Assembly (NCBI RefSeq): GCF_001457475.1 | Contig: NZ_LN831029.1 | Span: forward strand, 1,240,001 to 1,304,000 | DNA length: 64,000 bases | Direction: 5' to 3' | Source: Achromobacter xylosoxidans | GTDB taxonomy: Bacteria > Pseudomonadota > Gammaproteobacteria > Burkholderiales > Burkholderiaceae_B | Shown: positions 46,301-53,732 of the stretch, one piece after another | Layout of the letters: each line of letters starts with the position of its first letter | How positions within the stretch are numbered: the stretch's first letter is position 1 | Position numbers and translations under genes: made by a program | Notes under the pieces: generated by a model | What the model saw: only the letters and a program-made list of their open reading frames with translations | Database searches by the model: none | Told to the model about the DNA's origin: nothing

Positions 46301-47093
46301 GGATATGAAAAATGTTCTCGTACCCTTGACGCAAGGGCATACGCACGAACGCATGTTCGTCTTTCATGCCTCAGATGGCGGCGTGGCTTCGTACATGTCG
46401 TTCGCCGGGGCATTGGATGCCCAGGTGTGGGGCTTGCAGGCTCCGGAACAGATCGAAGTCGAAAGCCTGCAGACCCTGGCCTCCGGCTACCTGCACGCGA
46501 TGGGGACGAAGCTCGGCAGGGAGCCGCACATCCTGGTGGGATGGTCCTACGGCGCAGCAGTCGCTGCCGAGGTCGCACGCATGCTGCATGGTCGCGACAA
46601 GGCCGTTCGTCTGGTGTTGATAGACCCGGTGTACGGGGCCGACTTCGCGGTCGAGGACCTGTCCGCACTGATGATGATGCTGGCCGGCGAACACCAGATC
46701 GTTCTGCCAGAAAACTGGGAGGCACTGGATGAGCCGGCCCGCATCGAAGCGTTCGTTGTCGGTGCAGCTCAGGCGGGCGTCATCGCCGAGGCAATGCCCT
46801 CGGATGCCGCGCGTCAGTGGCTGATGCGCATTTTCCGTCTGCTGAACCTGCTGGCGGGGCATCGCATCGGGCGATCCATTCCGGCTCCCGTCCTGTGGAT
46901 CGAGGCAGACCGTCACCCGGATCATTGGACGCCGGCGGTGCGCGAATGGGCGGATTGGAAGGCACACGCGCAAACCCTGACCGTGACGGCCACGCACTGG
47001 CAACTCATGGCGGATGCGGACATCGCCGCTGCGCTGGCTGGCGATGTTCAGCAGTGGCTTGCCAGCACGAACTGCGCGGAGTCCACGAAATGA
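37371..47093 (+). CDS. irp1: HMWP1-like hybrid polyketide synthase / nonribosomal peptide synthetase
   Basis: The 3240-residue protein has all domains of Yersinia HMWP1 in order. KS: TACSSS (Cys186), EAHGTATPLGD, KSNMGHLD. AT: GHSVGE (Ser634). MT1: EVGGGTGG (1097-1104). KR: TGGLGGLG (1587-1594). ACP: LGLDSL (Ser1896). Cy3: D2093-x4-D2098. MT2: MEVGAGTG (2653-2660). PCP: GGDSL (Ser2935). TE: GWSYGA (Ser3059). It should add a methylated malonyl unit and a third, methylated cysteine-derived ring, then release the product. The KR departs from canon: the Tyr position is His1729 and the Asn position is Ser1733, while Ser1716 remains. Its stop overlaps the reductase start. Confidence 0.92.
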   Translation: MNIEERLKQHYLDCEPIAVIGHASRFPDAADSDAYWANLLAGRECSRQFSRQELLDAGIPASVIDDPAFVPRGTVVPDAEAFDAELFGYSRQEAELLDPQQRLFLQMAWHALEHAGYAPRAVPHKTGVFGSGRISTYPGREAINIAEVAHVRSLQSLMGNDKDYVATRAAYKLDLRGPAMSVQTACSSSLVATHLACESLRSGECDMAIAGGVAVSFPQVSGYLYQQGMIFSPDGHCRPFDAQAQGTYGGNGVAAVVLRRLSDALRDGDPVVAVVLGSAINNDGSQKVGYTAPSVLGQREVIADAWALAGVRSEQIGMIEAHGTATPLGDSIELQALQGVFHPAGQGPACALGSVKSNMGHLDTAAGIASFLKAVLAVERGAIPPCVNFQQANPALHLEDGPFYVPREAQSWEAPVRIAGVSSFGIGGTNCHMVVASLPQALRSVHQPEDGQPHGADEDVLLLSANNEGALRRLAGAYVQALQTQPVADVAHTALTGRLLDMPWRLAVPVCGETVDALNAFAQGEDDILIHVGQGEAGKRAWLFTGQGSQWPGMARDWYHSSPAFAQGLERCLAAFQNLDSAFAEQLRRALVEPDSDLLQRMEYAQPAIVAFELAMAAHWQGLGLVPDMVLGHSVGEFAAAVVAGHYSHEQVMPLVRRRGALMDRCRGGAMLSVFADEAQVMPVAMRLGLDLAACNGERHLVFSGERDLIAKLATELEGMGVRSNPLAVTGAAHSRMLDPILPEFRQAAGALQARQGDIALISGLTGELVDAALLNQPDFWPRHMRNPVRFVQCLRKAIEDGAGMFLEMGPDAPLVGIGQREMGAGAHWIASARRNQSARQPLRQALMQLFVAGVDLPWPQLLGGSGRKCHVPLYPFERQRYWREATAAAAANAAQPFSHGTQLPTARNVVTREARELDLPRLEALYECVVKLHAIYVDRLLRRCVGERIDRGVTALDILRDGRLLPRHRQLLVRLLNACTEDGYLQQQDGRYRTRVAAPHAAHEQLLAELKSYCEGLGVIAETVQRAGDSLYEMMSGAIEPVAVIFPEGASSGVEVLYQDFSFGRYFNQIAAGVVADLVRSRGEPGEPLPPYRVLEVGGGTGGTTAWVLPALSSQPDVHYVFTDISPIFTRRAEQKFADYGFVEYREFDLQQSAGAQGFAAGDFDLIVAANVIHATQHVGDALANLLPLLKPGGRLLMREITRPMRLFDFVFGPLVLPLHDEQARGGELFLSTAHWRDQCLAAGFATVEWLPDDGTATSGMSEHILLATAPGASAAQSTPMRLGTSVLGQALANDGSYLADWSDCAGQDSQWIDRVGKASREMARRHGDGRHVPAIDVPPRAPDWLGLVRLQWQARLNQPSNIDLTLLGPNGLWQSPLASPGGDEDGLPKLSATPDTHYDWCWEPLGRATDAVVGRRLRVFGEMDAGLVSELAQVGVTLDEDAGDMLVLLPEHAGLDGVAETVLGAIQEASGQDGSRIVVVTRAAWPVAGDENVSAAHHAVWGLARTASVEFAAPAAATRSILMVDLAVDAPWQDLLVGLHATEKSGQWVAVREGHAWVPRLQPHRFAAPALNEHSLRSDGWHVVTGGLGGLGRLTAEWLASRGAGRIALLAHRQQEDAADFIARLRQRYAVLATCVVCDVADLADLDRAVDRLSADGGLAGIVHAAGVLDDGPISSWDARRLAPVLAVKAHAARHLYERLSRAGGRLYLLLYSSAAAALGSAGQAGHALASAYLDGLAYEAAAWGDESPVKVIAIGWGAWGQTGRAADEALQAALAQDGMGVLSDAEGLWHLEQALSRGAPYRLAMRVLPEHLDDGRKQLLGLLRETARQPAVPVAGKPAKAAQAQSPDLPADQLADAGAVAQWLAAQIAAQLRLDDPSRLSAKRDLVQLGLDSLLFLELSSTIQRRLGVRIDAEQAYRDMTIAGLSRLIARQAAQATEGPSQPTLLHHDAAGRFQPFPLTPIQHAYWLGRTSLIDYGGVACHVLFEWDLRHDQFDLERLEQAWNALIQRHDMLRMVIGDDGQQRILEHVPEYRIERRNLSALSADEQERMLAQTRQELSYRVLPAERWPLFELIASELNGERYRLHMNLDLLLFDVQSFKVMMDDLAAFYRGGSPEPLQITFRDYVLGEQARRQTEDWLRSWCYWQDLLAELPPAPSLPLSDGDPDGHQPSFTTYQATLDRQSWTDLKEEWRSWGVTPSAALMTLFAVTLERWARWPSFTLNLTFFNRRPVHPQMSQLIGDFTSVLLVDFDLSDESLTLRERIEQTQRRLRQHLAHSQVNGVELLREVGRIRGQSHQPLMPVVFTSMLGMTLDGLNIDQAMTSLLGDPVHVFTQTPQVWLDHQVMEIDGELVFSWYCMDEVLAEGAAQAMFRDFHAVLKAVANAPQRMQQPGIWKHPEEQVEPLPFARHAWFAAASQVDPREIEAVALRQEGVFQADAQHDGVGGNLLVKVVAKPRSYDPAGFTEPDLGVLPELAGLEPAEQSLFDAVWLALETRALHGIASTLANHGLFVQERQAVALDAIYRRLQVLPQFERIVRQWLRALTTAGWLSQDDGNFVCLRPLNDMQAPPAMPPSAWGDTLAHYLDRNVERHAQLLQGTCLALELFFADDYAITRALYAQNPAAQCVIRNVAHIVRRLGQSFRPERRLRVMEVGAGTGATTGTVLEALGDRLDTYHFTDVSTFFLDEACKRFTGRGELTYGIFDINQPVDYATYPAESHDLVVAAQVMHDASHVVRSLRRIGSLMKPGARLVLIEATHRDSLLQMASVGFIEGLGNYQDHRIIDDRAMLNLTQWREALQGSGFSLELAWPETADSPIHQHVIVARLVRAAHVDCQAVRQSLIRHFGETLPDVEVRQSESQHMFAIGAAAGARALAANVPATSTQPVVDGAAMSSNAREAPDDALINSVAQIWQAFLGRPVSPESDFFHSGGDSLIATRVIAQLNRVGVAGASLQALFAHRTLAAFCATLEGIRSPDMKNVLVPLTQGHTHERMFVFHASDGGVASYMSFAGALDAQVWGLQAPEQIEVESLQTLASGYLHAMGTKLGREPHILVGWSYGAAVAAEVARMLHGRDKAVRLVLIDPVYGADFAVEDLSALMMMLAGEHQIVLPENWEALDEPARIEAFVVGAAQAGVIAEAMPSDAARQWLMRIFRLLNLLAGHRIGRSIPAPVLWIEADRHPDHWTPAVREWADWKAHAQTLTVTATHWQLMADADIAAALAGDVQQWLASTNCAESTK

Positions 47094-48223
47094 TCAGGTC
47101 CAATCCCAGCAAGAGCCGGCGCGTCGTGGTCGTCGGCGCGAAGTTCGGCGAGGTGTATCTCAATGCCTTCCTTCAGTCCCGGCCCGGTCTTCAGTTGGCA
47201 GGCCTGCTGGCTCGAGGCAGCCGAAGAGCGCAACAATTGGCGCACGACTTTGGCATCCCGCTCTATACCCGTCTGGAACAGCTTCCCGAAGACATCGACA
47301 TTGCCTGCGTGGTGGTTCGATCCACGGTGGCCCAGGGCGAAGGCAGTCAACTGGCTGCCGAACTGTTGAAACGTGGCATTCATGTGGTGCAGGAACATCC
47401 CTTGCATCCAGATGATGTCGAACGGCTCCAGACACTCGCCGAACAGCGTGGTCTGCGGTACTGGGTCAACAGTTTCTATCCGCACGTGCCGGCGGGCCGT
47501 TGCTGGATAGACCGGGCTACCCATGTCATGCAGCTCCTTGGCGGCGAGATGCCATGCGCGGCGCATCTGACGACCAGCCGCCAGTTGTTGTATTCGACGC
47601 TGGATCTGCTGCTGCAAGCCTGCGGCATCCCTGATGGCGGCCAAGTACAGGTTCAGCCGCTGGAGGGCGCCGACGCGCACTTCGTGCCCGTGAGCCTGGC
47701 GCTGCCAGGTGGATGCCGGGCGGTACTGCGTTTGCAAGCCTTTCTCGATCCATCCGATCCCGACATGCACAGCCTGGTGATGCACCAGGCCAGTCTGATG
47801 TGGCCTGCGGGCTATCTCACGCTGGAAGCAAGCTACGGGCCGGTGCTATGGACAGGTCATTTCCACGATGCGCAGCACGACAGCCAGCAACGCACGATGT
47901 ATCGCTATGTCCCGGCCGAGGCCGTCTATGCGCGTCCAACCTGCGCAGTGCTGCACGATGCGCCAGCCACCTGGCGGGACGCGTTTGAGGTCGATGGCGT
48001 TTCTGGCGTTGCCGGCGTTCTGCAGACCCTCTGCCAGGTTCTGGACGGCGAGCGCGTACCGACGGCCTTCGATCCCGCATATCAGTTGTCTCTGGCGCGT
48101 CTTTGGCTCGACGTCCTGCGCGTTGTTCCGCCTGCGGAGGAGCGACGCCTATCGCCACCCCAAGTCGTGACCTGGGACGAGGTGCAGACGGATCACGGAA
48201 ACGCAGGAGGCACGGATGGCTGA
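47090..48223 (+). CDS. ybtU: thiazolinyl imide reductase, YbtU/Irp3-like
   Basis: The 377-residue protein has an N-terminal Rossmann region (RRVVVVGAKFGEVYLNAF) and the family sequences HVVQEHPLHPDDV and YWVNSFYPHVPAGR typical of Irp3/PchG-type reductases. In yersiniabactin synthesis YbtU reduces the second thiazoline to a thiazolidine on the assembly line with NADPH. The start at 47090 overlaps the HMWP1-like stop (ATGA), and its end overlaps the next gene by 8 bases. Confidence 0.9.
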   Translation: MIRSNPSKSRRVVVVGAKFGEVYLNAFLQSRPGLQLAGLLARGSRRAQQLAHDFGIPLYTRLEQLPEDIDIACVVVRSTVAQGEGSQLAAELLKRGIHVVQEHPLHPDDVERLQTLAEQRGLRYWVNSFYPHVPAGRCWIDRATHVMQLLGGEMPCAAHLTTSRQLLYSTLDLLLQACGIPDGGQVQVQPLEGADAHFVPVSLALPGGCRAVLRLQAFLDPSDPDMHSLVMHQASLMWPAGYLTLEASYGPVLWTGHFHDAQHDSQQRTMYRYVPAEAVYARPTCAVLHDAPATWRDAFEVDGVSGVAGVLQTLCQVLDGERVPTAFDPAYQLSLARLWLDVLRVVPPAEERRLSPPQVVTWDEVQTDHGNAGGTDG

Positions 48224-49001
48224 CCTGATGCCGTTGTGCGCAACAAGCGAGCCCTGCGCAGAGGATACCCATCTTGTGCTGTGCCCCTTCGCTGGCGGGA
48301 GTGCGAGCGCGTTCCGCAGTTGGCGCGATCTGCGGCCTTATGGCTGGCAGGTCTGGTTGGCGGTCTATCCCGGACGCGATCAACGGATGAACGAGGCCTG
48401 CGCGGCAAGTATCGCCGAACTGGCCGATCAGGTTCTGATGGCCATCGACACGCATCAGATCGCCCAACAGCAACTTGTGATCGCCGGTCACAGCATGGGG
48501 GCCCAGGTGGCATTCGAGGTTTGCTTGCGGCTGGAACAGCGCGGCTCGGCGCCGCTCGGTCTGGTTTTGTCCGGATGCCATGCGCCGCACCTGCATGGCC
48601 GGCGCCTCATCAGCCACCTTGAAGATCGCGCATTCCTTGAGCAATTGGTCGCCATTGGTGGGAACGCACAGGAGCTATTGAACGAGCCCGGCTTGTGGCC
48701 TGTGTTCATGCCGATGCTGCGGGCGGATTTCAAGGCAACCGAAAGCTATTGGCATCCTCAGAAACCGGGGGAACGGCGGCGACTTCAAACGCCGACGTTG
48801 TTGATCTACGGCAGTGCAGACCAGGAGGCCTGGCGATCGGAAGTCGAAGCATGGAAAAGCTGGCTATCCGACGTCGATGGGCCGGTAGCCATTGCTGGCG
48901 AACACTTTTATGTCACTCGTCGTCCGAGAGCTTTTCTGGAGCACATCAGACGGCGTTTTGAACCGAATTCCGCGCACTCAGCGACGTGCGCGTTCAAATG
49001 A
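48216..49001 (+). CDS. ybtT: type II thioesterase, YbtT-like
   Basis: The 261-residue alpha/beta hydrolase shows LCPFAGGSASAFRSW near the N-terminus, the nucleophile elbow AGHSMGA and a late catalytic GEHFYV. Type II thioesterases edit misprimed carrier domains of synthetases. It lies between the reductase and the fused ligase-synthase, the usual neighbourhood of ybtT. Confidence 0.9.
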   Translation: MADLMPLCATSEPCAEDTHLVLCPFAGGSASAFRSWRDLRPYGWQVWLAVYPGRDQRMNEACAASIAELADQVLMAIDTHQIAQQQLVIAGHSMGAQVAFEVCLRLEQRGSAPLGLVLSGCHAPHLHGRRLISHLEDRAFLEQLVAIGGNAQELLNEPGLWPVFMPMLRADFKATESYWHPQKPGERRRLQTPTLLIYGSADQEAWRSEVEAWKSWLSDVDGPVAIAGEHFYVTRRPRAFLEHIRRRFEPNSAHSATCAFK

Positions 49002-49013
49002 AGGAGCATTGTG

Positions 49014-51953
49014 ATGAAAGCCGACATTTCCGATCCGCTTCAGGGCACGAGAGAAAAACCCATGCCCCTTGGGCATTGCCTTGCGCAATGGGCGCGCAAC
49101 TACGGCGACCGAATCGTGCTGATCAATGAGACGGGTGAATGCCTGACCTACACGCAGTTGCACGAACGTGTCGAGCGCATCGCCGGTGGTTTGTACGCCT
49201 CGGGCCTGCGTGCTGGCGACCATGCCATGGTGCATATGCCCAACACCTTCGGCTTCTTCTATTCGTTCTTCGCACTCTTGCGTGTGGGTGTCATCCCCGT
49301 CATGGCGATGCCCAATCAACGAGAGCAGGACATCGATGCGTTGATGGCCTTGGCGCAACCGACGGCCTACTTCATTCCCGATGATGTTGGCGAGCATGAC
49401 TATCTGGCGTTGGCGCAACGCATGCAGGCCAAGTATGAGAGCCTCCGGTTGGTTGTGATGGATGGAGACGTCGAGAACGAAACGCGCAACGTACAGATCT
49501 TGACTGCACTCCGGGGTTCCGCATGCCCCTGGCCCGAACAGGATGAGCGCGACACCGCCGTACTGCTGCTTTCGGGTGGCACAACGGGAACGCCAAAGCT
49601 GATTCCCCGCACCCATGGGGACTATTTCTACAACTTCACCGCTTCCGCCAGTCTGTGTGGATTCGATCGGGAGATGGTGTTCCTGGCGGTGCTTCCGGCC
49701 GCGCACAACTTCACGCTCGCATCTCCGGGTGTGCTTGGAACATTTCAGTGCGGCGGCACCGTCGTGACATCGGTCTCGGCCAGTTGCGATGAAACCATGC
49801 CGCTGATCGAGAAGTACAAGGTGACGCATGTGGCGTTGGTGCCACCGCTGGCCAAGTTGTGGGTGGAAGGCCGTGAATGGGAGGACAGTGACCTATCCAG
49901 CCTCAAGCTGATACAGGTGGGAGGTGCCCGTCTGGAGGCGGGATTGGCCCGGCAACTGGTCGATGTCATCGGCTGCAAATTGCAGCAGGTCTTTGGCATG
50001 GCCGAGGGGCTGCTGTGCTACACGCGCCTGAACGATCCGCTGGACACGATCATCCATACCCAGGGGCGACCCTTGTCCCCCGAAGATGAGGTTCGAATCG
50101 TCGATGAGGACGACCATGACGTTCCTGAAGGTCAAGTCGGGCAGTTGCTGACCCGGGGTCCGTACACGATTCGTGGCTACTTCCGGGCACCAGTACAGAA
50201 CGCGTCCAGCTTTACCGAGGATGGCTTTTACCGTTCCGGCGACCTGGTACGTCGTGACGCGAATGGCAATCTGACTGTCGAAGGTCGTATCAAGGAGCAG
50301 ATCAACCGCTGCGGCGAAAAAATTTCTGCGGCCGAGATCGAAGAGGCAATCAGTCTGCTTCACGGTGTCCATGCCGCCGCCGCAGTCGGTGTGCCAGACG
50401 AGCTGCTGGGCGAGCGCATCTGCGTTTTCATCAAGCCGGAAGGTGGTCAGACGATCGATCCTCTGCACATCAAGGCGGCGCTGCGCGAAGGAGGTTTGAG
50501 CGAGTATAAGGTGCCGGATCAGATCGAAACGATCTCCGAATGGCCCCTGACCGCAGCTAAGAAAGTCGATAAGCGCCGCCTGGTCGCGGTCGCCCTCCAA
50601 CGCGCCTCGGCTTCTCCGGAAGCCAAGCCATCGAGTTACTTGCAGGAGTCGGCGGCAACAGATGCGACGCCGTTCGAGTTGGCGGTCAAAGTGGCCGAAG
50701 TTATCCGACATGACACCAGCAACTACGTCTTATACGAACATCACGGCGAATGGACATTGGGGTTGGAGTGCGCCATGCGGATTACGGTGGAGGTCGATGG
50801 AACAGTCCGCCGCAGTGATGGGAAGTCGTGGCGATCAGCGTCTGTCAGCGAAAGCATCGAACAGGCCATGTCCGACATCCCGTTCGTTGACTGGCGTGCT
50901 TATGGCCGTGCCGACTTCGAGTTCGCCTATCTAACGTATGGTCTGGACAATCCGTACAGCTCGGGCCCCTTGCTCACCATCGTCATACCGAAAAGCGAAA
51001 TCCGTATTCGGCTTGGAACTGTACAACTGCGCACCCTGGACAGCGCAGAAATGCCTCGGTTGGTGGCGATCGTACAAACGGCCGAAAAGAGAGGGCTTCC
51101 ACGAGTCGATTCGCCTATCGCTCTGGACGTGCGCTCTACGGGGGGTATGCCGTACCGCGACATCGTGGCTTCGGCGGTACAGGAGATGCAACAGGGTCGG
51201 TATCAGAAAGTCATCCTGTCCCGCGCTGTGGAAATTCCGTCCACGGTGGATATGGTGGCCAGCTACTACGCCGGGCGCAAATCCAATACGCCGGCCCGAT
51301 CATTCCTCATGAAGGATGGCGAGTTCCAAGCCTATGGGTTCAGCCCTGAAATCGTCGTGACCGTTGATGCTGAGCGCAACGTAACGACTCAGCCTTTGGC
51401 TGGAACCCGTGCATTGACAGGTGCGCCGGAGAAGGACCAGCAGTTGCGCAAGGAACTGGAGTCGGATGTGAAGGAGATCGCGGAGCATGCGGTTTCGGTG
51501 AAACTCGCCGTCCAGGAAATGCTGCAGGCATGCCGGGCCGAATCGGTCGTCGTGGACGAGTTCATGACCGTCCAGGAGCGCGGCAGCGTGCAGCACCTGG
51601 CGTCGCATGTGAGGGGCGTTCTGGCCCCTGGTGCCAGCGCATGGACTGCATTCGAGAAGCTGTTCCCCGCTGTCACGGCATCCGGTATCCCGAAGAGGGA
51701 GGCTTTGGAAAGCATCAACAGGCATGAGGGCCGCGCGCGAGGGCTTTACAGTGGATGTGTGCTGATCGCCGACAGCGACGGCTCGCTGGATGCGGCCCTG
51801 GTGCTTCGTTCGGCGTATCGAGGTGCAGGCCGTGCCTGGCTGCAGGCCGGTGCAGGGCTGGTGCCGCATTCGACGCCAGAGCGCGAGTGGGAGGAAACCT
51901 GCGAGAAGCTGACATCCGTCGGACCCTACCTGATTTCCTCTGAGGAGCATTGA
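49014..51953 (+). CDS. fused salicyl-AMP ligase and salicylate synthase (YbtE-YbtS-like)
   Basis: This single 979-residue protein joins two enzymes that are separate in Yersinia. Residues 1 to about 530 are a YbtE/EntE-type aryl acid adenylating enzyme: SGGTTGTPK (187-195), PAAHNFTL, FGMAEGL, and RCGEKISAAEIEEA near the C-terminal lysine-containing lobe. Residues about 545-979 are an MbtI/Irp9-type salicylate synthase: PLAGTRAL (794-801), ESDVKEIAEH, GSVQHLASHVRG, ASGIPKREAL and GLYSGCV. It would convert chorismate to salicylate and load it on the aryl carrier. AAGGAG suits ATG 49014 better than the GTG three bases earlier. The 3' end shows no break between the halves. Confidence 0.92.
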   Translation: MKADISDPLQGTREKPMPLGHCLAQWARNYGDRIVLINETGECLTYTQLHERVERIAGGLYASGLRAGDHAMVHMPNTFGFFYSFFALLRVGVIPVMAMPNQREQDIDALMALAQPTAYFIPDDVGEHDYLALAQRMQAKYESLRLVVMDGDVENETRNVQILTALRGSACPWPEQDERDTAVLLLSGGTTGTPKLIPRTHGDYFYNFTASASLCGFDREMVFLAVLPAAHNFTLASPGVLGTFQCGGTVVTSVSASCDETMPLIEKYKVTHVALVPPLAKLWVEGREWEDSDLSSLKLIQVGGARLEAGLARQLVDVIGCKLQQVFGMAEGLLCYTRLNDPLDTIIHTQGRPLSPEDEVRIVDEDDHDVPEGQVGQLLTRGPYTIRGYFRAPVQNASSFTEDGFYRSGDLVRRDANGNLTVEGRIKEQINRCGEKISAAEIEEAISLLHGVHAAAAVGVPDELLGERICVFIKPEGGQTIDPLHIKAALREGGLSEYKVPDQIETISEWPLTAAKKVDKRRLVAVALQRASASPEAKPSSYLQESAATDATPFELAVKVAEVIRHDTSNYVLYEHHGEWTLGLECAMRITVEVDGTVRRSDGKSWRSASVSESIEQAMSDIPFVDWRAYGRADFEFAYLTYGLDNPYSSGPLLTIVIPKSEIRIRLGTVQLRTLDSAEMPRLVAIVQTAEKRGLPRVDSPIALDVRSTGGMPYRDIVASAVQEMQQGRYQKVILSRAVEIPSTVDMVASYYAGRKSNTPARSFLMKDGEFQAYGFSPEIVVTVDAERNVTTQPLAGTRALTGAPEKDQQLRKELESDVKEIAEHAVSVKLAVQEMLQACRAESVVVDEFMTVQERGSVQHLASHVRGVLAPGASAWTAFEKLFPAVTASGIPKREALESINRHEGRARGLYSGCVLIADSDGSLDAALVLRSAYRGAGRAWLQAGAGLVPHSTPEREWEETCEKLTSVGPYLISSEEH

Positions 51954-51989
51954 GACATTGCTCCCGCATTCCCTTGTCCCGACGGCCGC

Positions 51990-52742
51990 ATGACGGCGTG
52001 GATTCCCGGACTGGCCGACCTTCTGGAATTGTCGCCTGACATCCGATTGTCCGGGCTGGCGCTGCCAACTGGTCGGACGTCGATGAATTTACTCGGGCAT
52101 GCCTCGGCCAGTTGGCCGGGGCTGCCCATGGTGTCGGGCATGAGTCACAAGCGGCGAACAGAATTCCTTGCAGGGCGGCTTTGCGCCCTCCATTCGTTAT
52201 GGGAGATGGGGGTCGATGCCGAATTTCCATTGCCCGCGCAAGATCGGATTCCCATCTGGCCCCCTGGAATCCTGGGCAGCATCAGTCATTGCGCGTCAAT
52301 GGCCGTCGCCATGGCGGCGCCGGCCTCCAGATTTCATGGCTTGGGCATCGACGTTGAGACGTTGATCGATGCCGAGGTCGCGCAGGACATACGGCGCAGC
52401 GTCAGCCGTGATTGCGAACTGGATTGCCTGGAGCGAAACATTCCCTGCCGCGCTCGATCTTTGACGCTTCTGTTTTCCGCCAAAGAGGCTCTCTACAAGG
52501 CGCTGTATCCATTGTCGCGCCAATACAAAGACTTCCATGCCGCGGAAATCATTTCCTACCAAACCAAGGCCCTCGTACTGCGATTGACGGAGGACTGGTG
52601 CGGATCGTGGCGAGGTGGAGCCTGCGTGGAGGTGCGATATGCATGGTTGGACCGTGAGGTGCTGACGGCAGTCTGCATACCGCGCGTATCACCCATTCAC
52701 TCACGCAGCGCCGTTGCAGCAGTCGCGGAGCCTAAATTTTGA
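51990..52742 (+). CDS. ybtD: EntD-type 4'-phosphopantetheinyl transferase, YbtD-like
   Basis: The 250-residue protein has the family motifs GSISHC (96-101), GIDVE (119-123, metal-binding Asp121 and Glu123) and FSAKEALYKALYP (162-174, Glu166 and Lys170). It adds the phosphopantetheine arm to the carrier domains of the two synthetases. It ends the biosynthetic operon, 36 bases after the fused enzyme gene. The ribosome-binding sequence for the chosen ATG is weak. In Yersinia pestis ybtD lies outside the main locus, so having it here makes the island self-sufficient. Confidence 0.88.
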   Translation: MTAWIPGLADLLELSPDIRLSGLALPTGRTSMNLLGHASASWPGLPMVSGMSHKRRTEFLAGRLCALHSLWEMGVDAEFPLPAQDRIPIWPPGILGSISHCASMAVAMAAPASRFHGLGIDVETLIDAEVAQDIRRSVSRDCELDCLERNIPCRARSLTLLFSAKEALYKALYPLSRQYKDFHAAEIISYQTKALVLRLTEDWCGSWRGGACVEVRYAWLDREVLTAVCIPRVSPIHSRSAVAAVAEPKF

Positions 52743-52773
52743 AGTTGCAAAGATCAATCGGAACTTTACCCAC

Positions 52774-53664
52774 ATGGAGCTACGACACCTTAAGTGCTTT
52801 CTTGCCTTGGCCGAAGAATTACATTTCACCCGTGCAGCCGAACGTCTGCATATCGAGCAACCGCCGCTGTCGAGAACAATCAAGGAGCTGGAAGATGATC
52901 TGGGCGTGACCCTTTTTGATCGTGATCGTCGTGGAACTCAGCTGACACCAGCCGGTGCGGCGTTTTTGCAGGATGTCCGCCGGTTGTTTACCGTTCTGGA
53001 ACATGCGCAGGAGAACGCCAGGACCATCGCAGCAGGCCTGAAGGGGTGTCTGCGCATCGCGGTTTCCGACGGTTCGGTAGATCGCCGGCTGTCTTCTTTC
53101 CTGGCTTGTTGCCGAGAGGAAGAGCCCGAGATCGAGGTGCGTCTGTCCGAAGTTCCCTTGGCAGAGCAAATTCGCGGCCTGCGTTCCGGTGACTTCATGG
53201 CCGGATTTGCGCACACGGCTGATGTGGGAGAAGGCATCGTCGCCGAGCCGATTTGGCACGATCCCTTGCTGGTTGCCGTGCCTGCCCGCCACGAGCTACT
53301 GGAACATAAGGCAATACCGCTGCACAAGCTCGCGGACCACCCGCTGATCCTGTGCGATCCTCACGTATGTGAGGGATACTGGCGAGAACTGATGCGTTTG
53401 CTGCGGCCACTGCAACGTGAGCCACGCATTGTCGAACGTGCTTCGTCCCTCGACATGCTGCTAACGCTGGTGGGGGCTGGCTACGGGATAGGGTTCACCA
53501 CCGCCGCGAGAATTGCGTCCAGTCACCATCTGGATGTCATTGCCCGGCCCTTGGCCGTGGAGTCAACCGTCATTACCACCTATGTGCTGCGTCCGAGCGA
53601 CATCGCCTTGGCGCCACCACTGGAACGGTTCATCGCTCGATTGCATGCCCAGGCGCAGGGATGA
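52774..53664 (+). CDS. LysR-family transcriptional regulator
   Basis: The 296-residue protein begins MELRHLKCFLALAEELHFTR with a typical winged helix (AAERLHIEQPPLSRTIKELE region) and a periplasmic-binding-like effector domain (about 90-290). The start at 52774 is the standard LysR start; the frame is open 20 codons further into the transferase gene. Its target and ligand are unknown. LysR genes beside the integrase recur in ICEclc-type elements, so it may belong to the ICE rather than to the siderophore cluster. Confidence 0.87.
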   Translation: MELRHLKCFLALAEELHFTRAAERLHIEQPPLSRTIKELEDDLGVTLFDRDRRGTQLTPAGAAFLQDVRRLFTVLEHAQENARTIAAGLKGCLRIAVSDGSVDRRLSSFLACCREEEPEIEVRLSEVPLAEQIRGLRSGDFMAGFAHTADVGEGIVAEPIWHDPLLVAVPARHELLEHKAIPLHKLADHPLILCDPHVCEGYWRELMRLLRPLQREPRIVERASSLDMLLTLVGAGYGIGFTTAARIASSHHLDVIARPLAVESTVITTYVLRPSDIALAPPLERFIARLHAQAQG

Positions 53665-53671
53665 GGAGCGT

Positions 53672-53721
53672 GGCTCGGTATGGATGCGGCCCGCATAGAG
53701 CGGGCGCATCCATACCGAGCC
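53672..53721. terminator. very long hairpin between the LysR and integrase genes
   Basis: The arm 53672-53694 pairs with 53700-53721 over 22 base pairs with a single bulged G (53688) and a 5-base ATAGA loop. It separates two convergent genes, so bidirectional termination is likely, although no T-run follows on either strand. It could also be a structural element of the ICE end. Confidence 0.6.
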
Positions 53722-53732
53722 GATAAGGCAGT

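Noticed and set aside
43821..46367. An 848-codon minus-strand frame opposite the HMWP1-like gene, and others such as 39690-41732
   Set aside because: Same antisense effect of high GC content; no start context, no domains.
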